Part shown: positions 1-8,282 of the stretch, one piece after another
Layout of the letters: every line of letters starts with the position of its first letter
How positions within the stretch are numbered: the first letter of the stretch is position 1
Notes under the pieces: generated by a model
Told to the model about the DNA's origin: nothing
Databases searched by the model: none
What the model saw: the letters and a program-made list of their open reading frames with translations, nothing else
Origin: Flagellimonas profundi
GTDB taxonomy: Bacteria; Bacteroidota; Bacteroidia; Flavobacteriales; Flavobacteriaceae
DNA: 64,000 nt
Reading direction: 5' to 3'
NCBI RefSeq assembly: GCF_017313275.1
Contig: NZ_JAFLNM010000002.1
Coordinates: 356,357 to 420,356 of the forward strand
Program-made: the position numbers and the translations under genes

Positions 1-110
1 TTCTGAGTTATTGAGGGAAACGTTAAAACTAAGAGAATTTTGTCTCTCGGCTTTACTATTTGAGAAAAAAAAGCCATTTTAGTTCGCCCCAAAAATCAAA
101 CCTTGTCCAA

Positions 111-1712
111 ATGAACCAAAAATTGAAAATAGCTGTTTTCGCGGCCATTCTGTCCGCAGCTCCCTATGTAAGTGCTCAAGAAGAAGATGCAGCACCGAAT
201 TCGGAGAAAGATTCCACATTGCTTCAAGATGAGGAAAAAACAACTATTGCTGTATCCAATATCAAAATAGATGGCCAGTTGATGGCATTGGAAACCCATG
301 AGGATGGGAAATTCAGATTGCGTGATTTGGATGAGGCATGGCGTTACGACAGTCTTTGGCTGAACGAACTTCACAGCAATGCGGACCTATTTAGCGATAT
401 GTTGTTGGAGATTCAGAATGGCCCAGAACAAGATTCAATTTTTGAGGTTGATTTGCCTACCGATACGCTTAAAGCCCGTTTGGCCCGAATGAACGAAAAA
501 ACCCCGTTCAATATCACCTATAACGCATCTTTGGAGAGTGTGATCAAATCTTTTTTAACACGAAGAAGAGATTTGATGCAACGTATGATCACAGCAAGTC
601 AGTTTTATTTTCCATTGTTTGAACAAGAGCTGGACAACCAGAACATCCCTTTGGAAATTAAATACTTGGCCATTGTGGAATCTGCTTTAAACCCCAAGGC
701 AAGATCAAGGGTTGGTGCAAAGGGCCTTTGGCAATTTATGTACAGTACCGGAAAAATGTACGGCTTGGATGTAAGCAGCTATGTGGATGAAAGGCATGAC
801 CCGATCATGGCCACAAAAGCGGCAAGCAAATACCTTTCCAGACTATATGGTATTTTCGGGGATTGGGATTTGGCGCTTGCGGCATATAATTCGGGCCCAG
901 GTAACGTAAACAAGGCTATTCGACGCTCTGGCGGATATGAAAATTATTGGAACATTCGTCCATTTCTTCCACGTGAAACAGCAGGGTATCTTCCTGCTTT
1001 TCTGGCAACCATGTACATTTTTGAATATGCCGAAGAACATGGTTTACAGTACAAAAAAGCGGATCGCCCTTACTTTGAAACGGATACGGTACACGTAAAA
1101 AGCCTTATCACGTTTGATCAAATTTCCAAATTAGTGGATATAGGCACCGAAGAACTGGAAATGTTGAACCCTGCCTACAAGCTCAACATCATACCAAAGG
1201 TGGAAGGAAAGGACTATGCCTTGCGTTTGCCGGTTTCCAAAATAGGGAAGTTCGTGTCCAACGAAGAGCAAATCTATGCCTTTGTGAAAAAGGAATTGGA
1301 CTCCCTTGAAAAACCGTTGCCCAATATGGTTACTGCTCAAGACCAAATTAGATATCGTGTAAAAAGCGGTGATTATTTGGGAAAAATTGCAGAACGATAC
1401 GGTGTGGGAGTCAGCCAGATTAAAAGATGGAACGGGCTGCGAAGCAATAACCTCCGTATTGGACAACGATTGACTATTTTTCCAAGAAAGCCCTATATCG
1501 CTAAAAACACCACAAACAGCAATAGCTCTAAGTCTTCAGGAAATGTGGCGAGCGGTTCCAAAGTTCATACAGTTAGGTCAGGGGACTCCCTTTGGACGAT
1601 TTCAAAAAAATATCCTGGAATTTCCATCGAAAACTTACGAGAATGGAACGGTATTAGTGGGAACAATCTAAAACCGGGCACAAAACTTAAATTGTGTGAT
1701 TGTTCTTCGTAA
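111..1712 (+). CDS. LysM-containing lytic transglycosylase (MltD-like)
   Basis: Predicted periplasmic or outer-membrane murein lytic transglycosylase, which cleaves the MurNAc-GlcNAc bond of peptidoglycan. The ATG at 111 gives a typical signal peptide ending VSA|QEE; an in-frame TTG at 60 would add a hydrophilic tail and is less likely. The SLT domain spans roughly residues 150-290, with the catalytic Glu near residue 190 in IVESALNP, then GAKGLWQFM and the AAYNSGPGNV motif. Two LysM peptidoglycan-binding repeats follow at about 414-458 and 484-528 (each beginning V-x-SGD), close to the C-terminus of the 533-aa protein. This is the MltD order of domains. The DUF4837 lipoprotein starts 12 bases after the stop, so the two are probably cotranscribed. 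The family assignment is firm; the in vivo role is inferred. Confidence 0.93.
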   Translation: MNQKLKIAVFAAILSAAPYVSAQEEDAAPNSEKDSTLLQDEEKTTIAVSNIKIDGQLMALETHEDGKFRLRDLDEAWRYDSLWLNELHSNADLFSDMLLEIQNGPEQDSIFEVDLPTDTLKARLARMNEKTPFNITYNASLESVIKSFLTRRRDLMQRMITASQFYFPLFEQELDNQNIPLEIKYLAIVESALNPKARSRVGAKGLWQFMYSTGKMYGLDVSSYVDERHDPIMATKAASKYLSRLYGIFGDWDLALAAYNSGPGNVNKAIRRSGGYENYWNIRPFLPRETAGYLPAFLATMYIFEYAEEHGLQYKKADRPYFETDTVHVKSLITFDQISKLVDIGTEELEMLNPAYKLNIIPKVEGKDYALRLPVSKIGKFVSNEEQIYAFVKKELDSLEKPLPNMVTAQDQIRYRVKSGDYLGKIAERYGVGVSQIKRWNGLRSNNLRIGQRLTIFPRKPYIAKNTTNSNSSKSSGNVASGSKVHTVRSGDSLWTISKKYPGISIENLREWNGISGNNLKPGTKLKLCDCSS

Positions 1713-1724
1713 ATTTAGCACAAG

Positions 1725-2723
1725 ATGAAAAAATTAGGAACACTATTGTTTGCCACCGTTTTGTTGGCATTGGGATCCTGTAATAACTCAGGTTCAAAAG
1801 AAAGATTTCTACCCCCCTCTACAGGAGGGATCAACTCTTTGATGGTTGTAATGGACACCGAACTATGGAGAGGACCGGTAGGCGAGAAAATAAGGGATGA
1901 GTTTGCGGCCCAGATTATTGGTTTGCCTCAAATTGAGCCCAAATTTACCATAACACAGGTGCCTCCAAAGGTTTTTAAGGGCACCACAACACATTCCAGG
2001 TCTATTCTTTATGTAGAGAAGGATTCAACCTCCTTGGCCCATATTAAGGACGATGCATATTCCAAACCACAAAAGGTGGCGGTGGTGACAGGGCCTACAG
2101 AGGAAGTCATGATCAAAAATTTGGATTCCTTGGCCGATAGGGCCATCAAGGAGTTCAAGGCAAATGAAATTGCCGAGGCACAGCAACGCTTTAAACGCTC
2201 CCTCAGTAAAGATCAAGCTTTAGAGGAAGAGTTTGGGATCCAACTCAACGTTCCATCGCTTTATAAAGTAGGTAGAAGAGAGGATAATTTTGTTTGGATG
2301 GATATCGAGATCCCTAAAGGAACCATGAACATTGTCGCATATGAAATGCCATGGGATTATTTTAGCAATGACTCCACCTTTGTACAGGATATCGTGAGGA
2401 TGCGTGACTCTATTGGCGAAAAATATATTCCCGGACCTTATGAGAATACGTATATGATCACGGAGAAAGCTTTTGCACCATATGTTTTCCCTGCCGAAAT
2501 CGGAGGAAAAAAGGCGGCTGAGGTTAAAGGTGTTTGGGAAATCCACGGATATCCAATGGCCGGTCCTTTTCTTACCTATATCATCAACGATAAGGAAAAC
2601 AACAGAAAAATGATTGTGGAAGGGTTTACGTTCGCACCTTCTGAAGCTAAAAGGGATTATATGTTTGAGCTGGAGGCCATATTGAAAACCATAAAGTTTG
2701 AAACTTCTACCGCGGCAGATTAA
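1725..2723 (+). CDS. DUF4837 family lipoprotein
   Basis: A 332-aa predicted lipoprotein. The signal peptide ends in LALGSC with the lipidated Cys at residue 19. The sequence after it (KERFLPPSTGGINSLMVVMD, then ELWRGPVGEKIR) is typical of the DUF4837 family of Bacteroidota, whose function is unknown. The rest is a soluble alpha/beta-looking protein with no catalytic motif that I recognise. It sits directly behind the lytic transglycosylase gene and ahead of a strong terminator, so the two form a short unit and an envelope-related role is plausible but unproven. Confidence 0.85.
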   Translation: MKKLGTLLFATVLLALGSCNNSGSKERFLPPSTGGINSLMVVMDTELWRGPVGEKIRDEFAAQIIGLPQIEPKFTITQVPPKVFKGTTTHSRSILYVEKDSTSLAHIKDDAYSKPQKVAVVTGPTEEVMIKNLDSLADRAIKEFKANEIAEAQQRFKRSLSKDQALEEEFGIQLNVPSLYKVGRREDNFVWMDIEIPKGTMNIVAYEMPWDYFSNDSTFVQDIVRMRDSIGEKYIPGPYENTYMITEKAFAPYVFPAEIGGKKAAEVKGVWEIHGYPMAGPFLTYIINDKENNRKMIVEGFTFAPSEAKRDYMFELEAILKTIKFETSTAAD

Positions 2724-2746
2724 GTGAGAGCTGCAATAATAAATAA

Positions 2747-2785
2747 ACAGAAAAGCCCAGAAACCAAGTTTCTGGGCTTTTCTGT
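2747..2785 (+). terminator. Rho-independent terminator
   Basis: Perfect 18-base inverted repeat (arms 2747-2764 and 2768-2785) around a three-base loop. The arms are A/T-rich at the base with a GCCCAG/CTGGGC core, and the right arm contains a run of four T. It lies 24 bases after the DUF4837 stop. Because the arms are symmetric it could also terminate transcription arriving on the minus strand from the small membrane protein gene. Confidence 0.85.
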
Positions 2786-2804
2786 TCTTTAAAGCTTAGG
2801 CTGG

Positions 2805-2975
2805 TTAATCAAACGGAAAGCCTGTAGCCACCCTGTACACAAAGGCATAAAGCACGATGAGGAACATGATAAAACTGAACCAGGCAAATACCTTAAAGTA
2901 TTTTTCCACTATTATGTTTCCCAAATTGCGGAAAGCCTCTATATAAATTTCTTTTACGAGTAATAATTTCTTCAT
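2805..2975 (-). CDS. Small membrane protein (DUF6747-like)
   Basis: A 56-aa protein with one hydrophobic segment (about residues 28-48, FAWFSFIMFLIVLYAFVYRV) and a short hydrophilic tail. An in-frame ATG nine codons upstream (3002) exists, but the MKKLLLVKE start matches the small flavobacterial family I recall as DUF6747, so 2975 is preferred. The N-terminal half (KEIYIEAFRNLGNIIVEKYF) looks like an amphipathic helix. Function unknown. It is convergent with the DUF4837 gene and shares the bidirectional terminator. The family name is from memory. Confidence 0.6.
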   Translation of the reverse strand: MKKLLLVKEIYIEAFRNLGNIIVEKYFKVFAWFSFIMFLIVLYAFVYRVATGFPFD

Positions 2976-3224
2976 AAGCTTGATTTTAAGATTTAAAGAC
3001 ATTACAAAGGTTTGATTTTGTCAACATCAAAGAAAAACAAACGGATGAAAGACGATAAAAACAGGGTGAAAGCTTAAGCTTTAAGCTAAAAATCCGCAAA
3101 GCCATTGATTTGATCGACAAATGACATATTGCCATAAACAGGTGGACGGAAATAATGATCGATGAAATGCAAAAAGCCGTTCAAGAATTAAGAAATACCG
3201 GGTCTTTTTTGGTGTGGCTCAGCC

Positions 3225-5282
3225 TTATTCCGGGACGATGTAAAACTCGGATCTTCTGTTTAATCGATGCTGGCCAGGACCACATGGTGTGCCATCGGAA
3301 CAGTTGTTCAACAAACGGTCCTCCCCATAACCAATAGCGCTAATAATCCGTGAGGGGTCTATACCCTTTGAAATAAGATACGACCTTGTAGATTTTGCGC
3401 GCTTATCCGACAAGTACTTGTTATATGATTTGGAGCCAATGGCATCGGTATGCGATTCAATTTTCAAGGATAGCTCCGTGTTTTCTTTTAAAACAGCAAT
3501 TAGTTTATCCAATTCTTTGGCTGCGTTTGCTGTTATTTGATGACTGTCAAAATGAAAGTATACATTCTCGGGCTCAAATATATCATCGACATCAACTTCT
3601 TTTTCTATTAATTTTTTTTTGAGGAATTGCGATATTTCAACCTGTTCGTTATCCTTGGTTTTTACCGAAAGGCTATCTTTTTCAAACCCCTCCTTCCTTG
3701 CAACGAGCGTATAGCCGGTCACTGGGTCCAAATACTTAAAGGTATATTTTCCGGTGGAGTCCGCTAAAGCTTCATTCTGTAATGTTCCATTTTGATTGAA
3801 CAGCCGTATTTTTGCTTCATTGATTGGATCGCCTGTGGTAATATCTTTAACAGAACCGGATATCGCGTTAAGGTTAAGGGTATATTTAAATGAATAAATG
3901 TCATCATCGCCTTTTCCTCCCTTTCGGTTAGATGCAAAATACCCTTGCTCACCCGATGCGTCTATAATATAGCTGAAATCGTCCCTGTTGCTATTGATGG
4001 GTTTACCTAGATTTATGCCTACGCTAAAAACTTCGCCGGAACCATCGGATTTATACACATCCAAACCTCCAAAGCCCATAGCTCGGTTTGATGAAAAATA
4101 AAGGGCATCATCGGTGATGTAAGGAAACATTTCCTTTGCATCGGTGTTAACCGTTCTTCCAAGGTTTTTGGGCTCAGAGTACGTGTCATTTTCGTAAATA
4201 TCCACCACATAGATATCCGTTCCACCAAAGCCTCCTGGCCTATCAGATACAAAATACATCTTTTTACCATCTTTGCTGATTGTTGGGTGACCTGTGGAAT
4301 AATTGTCCCCGTTAAAGGGAAGCTCTACAGCGTCCGTCCATTCCCCCCCTAAAAACTGAGAGCGATAGATTTTCAAATGGTTGATACCGTTTTTCCCTCT
4401 TTTGAGCCTTTTGCCATAATTGTTTCGGGTGAAATAGATGGTTTTTTGGTCTGGGGAAAAGGCCAACGAGGCCTCGTGATATTTAGTGTTTATTTTTTTG
4501 GAGAATTTTTCGGGACTGAACAGGTCTCCCTCCTCGTTCTTTCGCTTGGACACATAAAGATCTAAAAAAGGCTGATTGGTCCAGCGATAGCGACGGGTCG
4601 TCAAAACAGAAGAATCTTTGGCAGATGCATATACAATATCCGAACCCTTGTAGAACATTGGGGAGAAATCGGAATATTTCGAATTAATCCCAAGGTTTTT
4701 GATTTTAACATTGGTCGCACCTTTCCAAGTGCCGGGCTCAAGGCGCTTTAGTTCTTTAAGGGGCTGGTCCCGTTTCTGCCGCAGAATTTTGGTCAAGGCT
4801 GCAGCTCTTCGATATTTTCCTGTTCCCTTTAAGGTTTGCGTGTACTTGAAAAAAGTATCTTCCTGCATTTGGTCTTGATACCTTTGGTACAGCTCATTGT
4901 ACCATTTGTAAGACTTTTCAAGGTTTCCGGTATAATAATGGGAATCGCCAGCTCTTGATAGTAGCGTTAGGGTGTGTTCAGCATTTGTTTTTTCGAGTAC
5001 CAAATCGAAAATTCGAGCAGACTCCGCATACCACATTTTGTCAAAGTATTCGTTGCCTTTTTCAATGAGTTTATCGGCAATGCCTTCTTTGCGCAAGTAT
5101 TTTACAAGTTTTTTGTTGCTGAGACCGTCCAGGTGCTTAACAAAATCGGAGCTATTGTTTTCTCCATTGACCTTGGCCGTGCCGGAAAGAGAAGTCGTCC
5201 CATCAAAATCGGATAGGGCCAGCTCTTGGGAAAATATCCCAAATGAGCATAGGAGGAAAATAAGCAAGGTCAGTTTTTTCAT
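3225..5282 (-). CDS. OmpA-family protein with TPR, PD40 propeller and CRD (PorE-like)
   Basis: A 685-aa exported protein; the signal peptide starts at MKKLTLLIF and ends near GIFSQ, and an upstream in-frame ATG at 5333 would put 17 unlikely residues before it. Order: TPR-like helices (about 55-160), a PD40/WD40-like beta-propeller (about 190-450, with repeats such as SFSPDQKTIYFTRN, TISKDGKKMYFVSDRPGG, YFASNRKGG), a carboxypeptidase-regulatory-like Ig domain (from ISGSVKDITTGDPINEAKI), and a C-terminal OmpA peptidoglycan-binding domain (VYFHFDSHQI through IGYGEDRL). This four-part layout is that of PorE-type proteins of the type IX secretion system. Those usually neighbour porP/sprF, which is absent here, so T9SS membership is an inference; a general peptidoglycan anchor is the alternative. 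Confidence 0.85.
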   Translation of the reverse strand: MKKLTLLIFLLCSFGIFSQELALSDFDGTTSLSGTAKVNGENNSSDFVKHLDGLSNKKLVKYLRKEGIADKLIEKGNEYFDKMWYAESARIFDLVLEKTNAEHTLTLLSRAGDSHYYTGNLEKSYKWYNELYQRYQDQMQEDTFFKYTQTLKGTGKYRRAAALTKILRQKRDQPLKELKRLEPGTWKGATNVKIKNLGINSKYSDFSPMFYKGSDIVYASAKDSSVLTTRRYRWTNQPFLDLYVSKRKNEEGDLFSPEKFSKKINTKYHEASLAFSPDQKTIYFTRNNYGKRLKRGKNGINHLKIYRSQFLGGEWTDAVELPFNGDNYSTGHPTISKDGKKMYFVSDRPGGFGGTDIYVVDIYENDTYSEPKNLGRTVNTDAKEMFPYITDDALYFSSNRAMGFGGLDVYKSDGSGEVFSVGINLGKPINSNRDDFSYIIDASGEQGYFASNRKGGKGDDDIYSFKYTLNLNAISGSVKDITTGDPINEAKIRLFNQNGTLQNEALADSTGKYTFKYLDPVTGYTLVARKEGFEKDSLSVKTKDNEQVEISQFLKKKLIEKEVDVDDIFEPENVYFHFDSHQITANAAKELDKLIAVLKENTELSLKIESHTDAIGSKSYNKYLSDKRAKSTRSYLISKGIDPSRIISAIGYGEDRLLNNCSDGTPCGPGQHRLNRRSEFYIVPE

Positions 5283-5298
5283 TACCACTCCATCTGCA

Positions 5299-5345
5299 CA
5301 AATGAACAAAACGTTCATTTGGAGGTTAAGCATTAGGGGCTTAAC
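5299..5345 (-). promoter_or_regulatory. Two consecutive inverted repeats upstream of the OmpA/PorE-like gene
   Basis: The first repeat has perfect 9-base arms CAAATGAAC / GTTCATTTG (5299-5307 and 5313-5321) around AAAAC, 17 bases upstream of the ATG at 5282. The second has perfect 7-base arms GTTAAGC / GCTTAAC (5325-5331 and 5339-5345). Their position fits an operator or a structured 5' leader. Which regulator, if any, binds here cannot be read from the sequence. Confidence 0.35.
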
Positions 5346-5498
5346 AGTTTAGTTGTAACCGCTAAAATAGAATATGGTAAGTGGGGTGATAACTTTTTGT
5401 TGTGAAAGGATGAATTTCTGGCGTTGAACGCTTAAAAAATGTTGTCGTTGGTCGAAAACCTTTAGTAAAACGGCACGTTTCAGCGCACAAAAAGTCAA

Positions 5499-5696
5499 TT
5501 AGGATTTTGACTCGTTGCTTCCGCCTTCCAACTTTTCGTCTTCTTTCGTCGCGTCCTTGAATTCTTTGATTCCGCTTCCAAGGCCCTTCATCAGTTCTGG
5601 GATTTTTCTACCTCCGAACAGCAAAACAACCACGGCAACAATCAAAACAATCTGCCAAGGACCTAGCATTCCAAGAAATATAGTTTGAGCAATCAT
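5499..5696 (-). CDS. tatA: Sec-independent protein translocase subunit TatA/TatE
   Basis: A 65-aa protein with one N-terminal transmembrane helix (about residues 9-26, [20 protein letters not shown]) followed by the conserved [21 protein letters not shown] amphipathic hinge and helix, then a charged tail. This is the normal size and layout of TatA/E, the pore-forming component that transports folded twin-arginine proteins across the inner membrane. No tatB or tatC lies beside it. The TatB-type longer tail is missing, so it is TatA rather than TatB. Confidence 0.92.
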   Translation of the reverse strand: MIAQTIFLGMLGPWQIVLIVAVVVLLFGGRKIPELMKGLGSGIKEFKDATKEDEKLEGGSNESKS

Positions 5697-5862
5697 ATCT
5701 TCAAAACCTTTAATTAGAAATGTAAAAGTACTAAAAAGATGTTGAAGAGCATGTTCGATTAACGAAAATTAGCATTTGAAAATGAATTTTAAGAACTTAT
5801 TCCCTTCAGCTTTTTAAAAAGCTTAACATCCATATTAAAATCTAAGACTATCTTTGTTCACC

Positions 5863-6732
5863 ATGGCTAAGGACAAAAAGAAAAGAAAGGAGATAAAACG
5901 AAAGCTACTGCACAAGTACCGCTTGGTTATTCTTAACGAAAGCACCTTTGAGGAAAAGATATCCTTTAAGCTCAATAGGTTGAATGTTTTTGTTACCGGA
6001 ACCATGTTCATCATTGTTTTGATAGGCATTACCACTTTGATCATTGCCTTCACCCCATTGCGGGAATACATCCCTGGCTATTCCTCCACAAAATTGAAGA
6101 GACAGGCCACGGAACTTACTTACAAAACCGACTCTTTGGTAACAGTACTTAATTATACCAACCGGTATTTAGACAATGTACGAAAAGTTTTGAGGGGTGA
6201 TATCGAAAACAACCAGACCAATCGCGATTCGTTGTTCGAACAATATAAGTTGGATCCCGCCTCTGTTGATCTAACCCCAATAAGACAAGATCTTTTATTG
6301 AGGGAAGAGGTGGAGCTAGAGGATAAGTACAACCTTTTTGAAAGGGACGTGGAGAATTTGGGTACGTTGTTCTTCTCGCCGGTCAACGGAACAGTCTCAC
6401 AGGGGTTCGACCAAAAAACCAAGCACTACGCAGTGGATTTGGTGGCCCCAAAAGATACGCCCGTAAAATCCATTGCGGACGGAACGGTGCTTTTTGCGGA
6501 ATGGACCACAGAAACGGGCTATGTGATGATCATAGAACACCAGGAGGGGATTACTTCTGTATATAAGCACAATGGCTCATTGAGCAAGTCCCAAGGTGAT
6601 TTGGTCAAAGCGGGTGAAGTGGTTGCCTCCATCGGTAATACAGGGGAACTCACCACGGGTCCGCACCTTCATTTTGAGCTATGGAGAAAAGGAAAGCCCG
6701 TGAATCCCCAGAACTATATTGATTTCAACTAA
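5863..6732 (+). CDS. M23 family metallopeptidase (LytM-type murein endopeptidase)
   Basis: A 289-aa protein with a very basic cytoplasmic N-terminus (MAKDKKKRKEIKRK), one transmembrane helix at about 48-70, a short helical linker and a C-terminal LytM/M23 domain (about 180-285). The zinc and catalytic residues appear intact: His and Asp in KHYAVD, His in YKHN, and HLHFE, so it should be an active peptidoglycan endopeptidase facing the periplasm. The ATG at 5863 is chosen over an upstream TTG at 5854. The stop abuts the ATG of the GH3 gene with no spacer, so the two are cotranscribed. Relatives in this phylum contribute to cell-wall growth or cell shape. Confidence 0.9.
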   Translation: MAKDKKKRKEIKRKLLHKYRLVILNESTFEEKISFKLNRLNVFVTGTMFIIVLIGITTLIIAFTPLREYIPGYSSTKLKRQATELTYKTDSLVTVLNYTNRYLDNVRKVLRGDIENNQTNRDSLFEQYKLDPASVDLTPIRQDLLLREEVELEDKYNLFERDVENLGTLFFSPVNGTVSQGFDQKTKHYAVDLVAPKDTPVKSIADGTVLFAEWTTETGYVMIIEHQEGITSVYKHNGSLSKSQGDLVKAGEVVASIGNTGELTTGPHLHFELWRKGKPVNPQNYIDFN

Positions 6733-8232
6733 ATGTCCCTAAAAGCATTTGCTGCAAAAATATTTGCCAATCGGATAGCCAAAAAGACCGAGAAATGGGT
6801 AAACCAGCCTGTGAAAACCCAACAAAAGGTTTTTAACCATCTGGTGTCCCAGGGCAAGGGCACTATATTTGGAAAGGATCATCAGTTCGGAACGATTAAT
6901 TCGCACCAAGATTTTGTGGAGCGCGTTCCTATTCGGGATTACGAAGAACTGAAAGGATACGTTGAGCAGATCATTGATGGCAAAGCCAATGTGCTTTGGC
7001 CAGGCAAACCGATTTATTTTGCGAAGACATCGGGTACCACTTCGGGAGCCAAATATATTCCCATTACCAAACCATCCATTAAAAATCAGGTAGAAGCATC
7101 GCGAAATGCCATTCTTAATTATATCCATGAAACTGGAAATGCTGATTTTGTGGATGGCCGAATGATCTTTTTGCAGGGCAGTCCCGAATTGGAAGAAAAG
7201 AACGGCATTAAATTGGGGAGGCTCTCTGGAATATCGGCTCATTATGTGCCGAATTACCTTCAAAAAAACCGGTTGCCAAGCTGGGAGACCAATTGTATTG
7301 AAGATTGGGAAACCAAAGTGGATAAGATTGTTGAGGAAACGGAAAATGAGAACATGACCGTTATTGCTGGGATTCCATCCTGGGTGCAGATGTATTTTGA
7401 AAGACTCAATGCCAAAACGGGTAAAAAGGTTGGGGAGCTTTTTAAAGAATTTCAATTGTTCATCTACGGAGGAGTGAATTATGAGCCTTACCGGGCCAAG
7501 TTTGAAAACTTGATCGGCAGAAAAGTGGATAGCATTGAGCTTTTCCCCGCCAGTGAAGGCTTTTTTGCCTATCAAAACTCTCAAAAGGAAAAGGGGATGC
7601 TTTTACTCTTGGATGCTGGTATATTTTATGAGTTCGTAAAAGCAGATGAGTTTTTTGATGAAAAACCCAAACGGTTGACCATTGCCGACGTGGAACTGGA
7701 TGTGGACTATGCCATGGTAATTTCCACCAATGCGGGATTGTGGGGGTACAATTTAGGGGATACCGTTCGGTTTATTTCCAAAGACCCTTATAAAATTGTA
7801 GTGTCTGGAAGAATCAAACACTTTATTTCGGCTTTTGGCGAGCATGTAATCGCCAAAGAGGTGGAAGAGGCTTTGCGATTGGCCGTGGAGCAGACGGATG
7901 CCTTGGTCAACGAATTCACGGTTGCCCCACAAACAAATCCCGGGGAGGGAGAGCTTCCCTATCATGAGTGGTTCATCGAGTTTCAGAGAGAACCATCGGA
8001 CCTGGCTGCATTTTCTCGAATAATGGAAGAGAGCATGAAGAAACAGAACAGCTACTATTTTGATTTGATCGATGGACACATTCTTCAGCCACTAAAAATC
8101 AGCAGAATTCAACCGAATGGTTTTCAAGATTACATGAGATCCATTGGGAAATTGGGCGGGCAGAACAAGGTACAGCGCCTTGCCAACGACCGTAAAGTAG
8201 CCGCTGGGCTGCAACCCTTTAAAATTAGTTGA
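6733..8232 (+). CDS. GH3 auxin-responsive promoter family protein (acyl-acid amido synthetase homologue)
   Basis: A 499-aa protein of the GH3 branch of the ANL adenylating superfamily. The ATP-binding loop SGTTSGAKYIP is at about residue 98, FPASEG occurs mid-protein, and YNLGDTVRF precedes a C-terminal domain with SGRIKHFISAFGEHV. Plant GH3 enzymes adenylate small carboxylic acids and join them to amino acids; bacterial members are widespread in Bacteroidota but their substrates are not established. All adenylation motifs are present, so activity is likely. It is translationally adjacent to the M23 gene (stop and start contiguous). No signal peptide; predicted cytoplasmic. Confidence 0.88.
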   Translation: MSLKAFAAKIFANRIAKKTEKWVNQPVKTQQKVFNHLVSQGKGTIFGKDHQFGTINSHQDFVERVPIRDYEELKGYVEQIIDGKANVLWPGKPIYFAKTSGTTSGAKYIPITKPSIKNQVEASRNAILNYIHETGNADFVDGRMIFLQGSPELEEKNGIKLGRLSGISAHYVPNYLQKNRLPSWETNCIEDWETKVDKIVEETENENMTVIAGIPSWVQMYFERLNAKTGKKVGELFKEFQLFIYGGVNYEPYRAKFENLIGRKVDSIELFPASEGFFAYQNSQKEKGMLLLLDAGIFYEFVKADEFFDEKPKRLTIADVELDVDYAMVISTNAGLWGYNLGDTVRFISKDPYKIVVSGRIKHFISAFGEHVIAKEVEEALRLAVEQTDALVNEFTVAPQTNPGEGELPYHEWFIEFQREPSDLAAFSRIMEESMKKQNSYYFDLIDGHILQPLKISRIQPNGFQDYMRSIGKLGGQNKVQRLANDRKVAAGLQPFKIS

Positions 8233-8265
8233 CATAGAACAGCTTCATTTTCATAGGAATTCACT

Positions 8266-8273
8266 TATTTTTG
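8266..8273 (+). promoter_or_regulatory. Candidate Bacteroidota -7 element
   Basis: TATTTTTG matches the TAnnTTTG consensus exactly and sits 10 bases before the ATG at 8283. No good TTTG -33 box is seen at the usual spacing. It overlaps a possible TTG start at 8271, which argues for the ATG at 8283 as the real start. Confidence 0.35.
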
Positions 8274-8282
8274 CCAGAAGAT

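Noticed and set aside
3069..3082. Perfect 14-base palindrome AAAGCTTAAGCTTT
   Set aside because: Short and AT-rich, with no loop for a terminator and no neighbouring copies; likely chance.
3155..3337. Short plus-strand frame beginning in the gap before the OmpA/PorE-like gene
   Set aside because: Overlaps the 3' end of the minus-strand gene; no similarity to any family that I can see and no promoter.
4972..5352. 126-codon plus-strand frame over the start of the OmpA/PorE-like gene
   Set aside because: Shadow of the real minus-strand gene; Ser/Phe-rich translation without signal peptide or recognisable domain.
6739..7584. 281-codon open frame on the minus strand
   Set aside because: It lies fully inside the GH3 gene, whose protein motifs are unmistakable. 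The antisense translation has no domain logic, and its length is a by-product of codon bias on the other strand.
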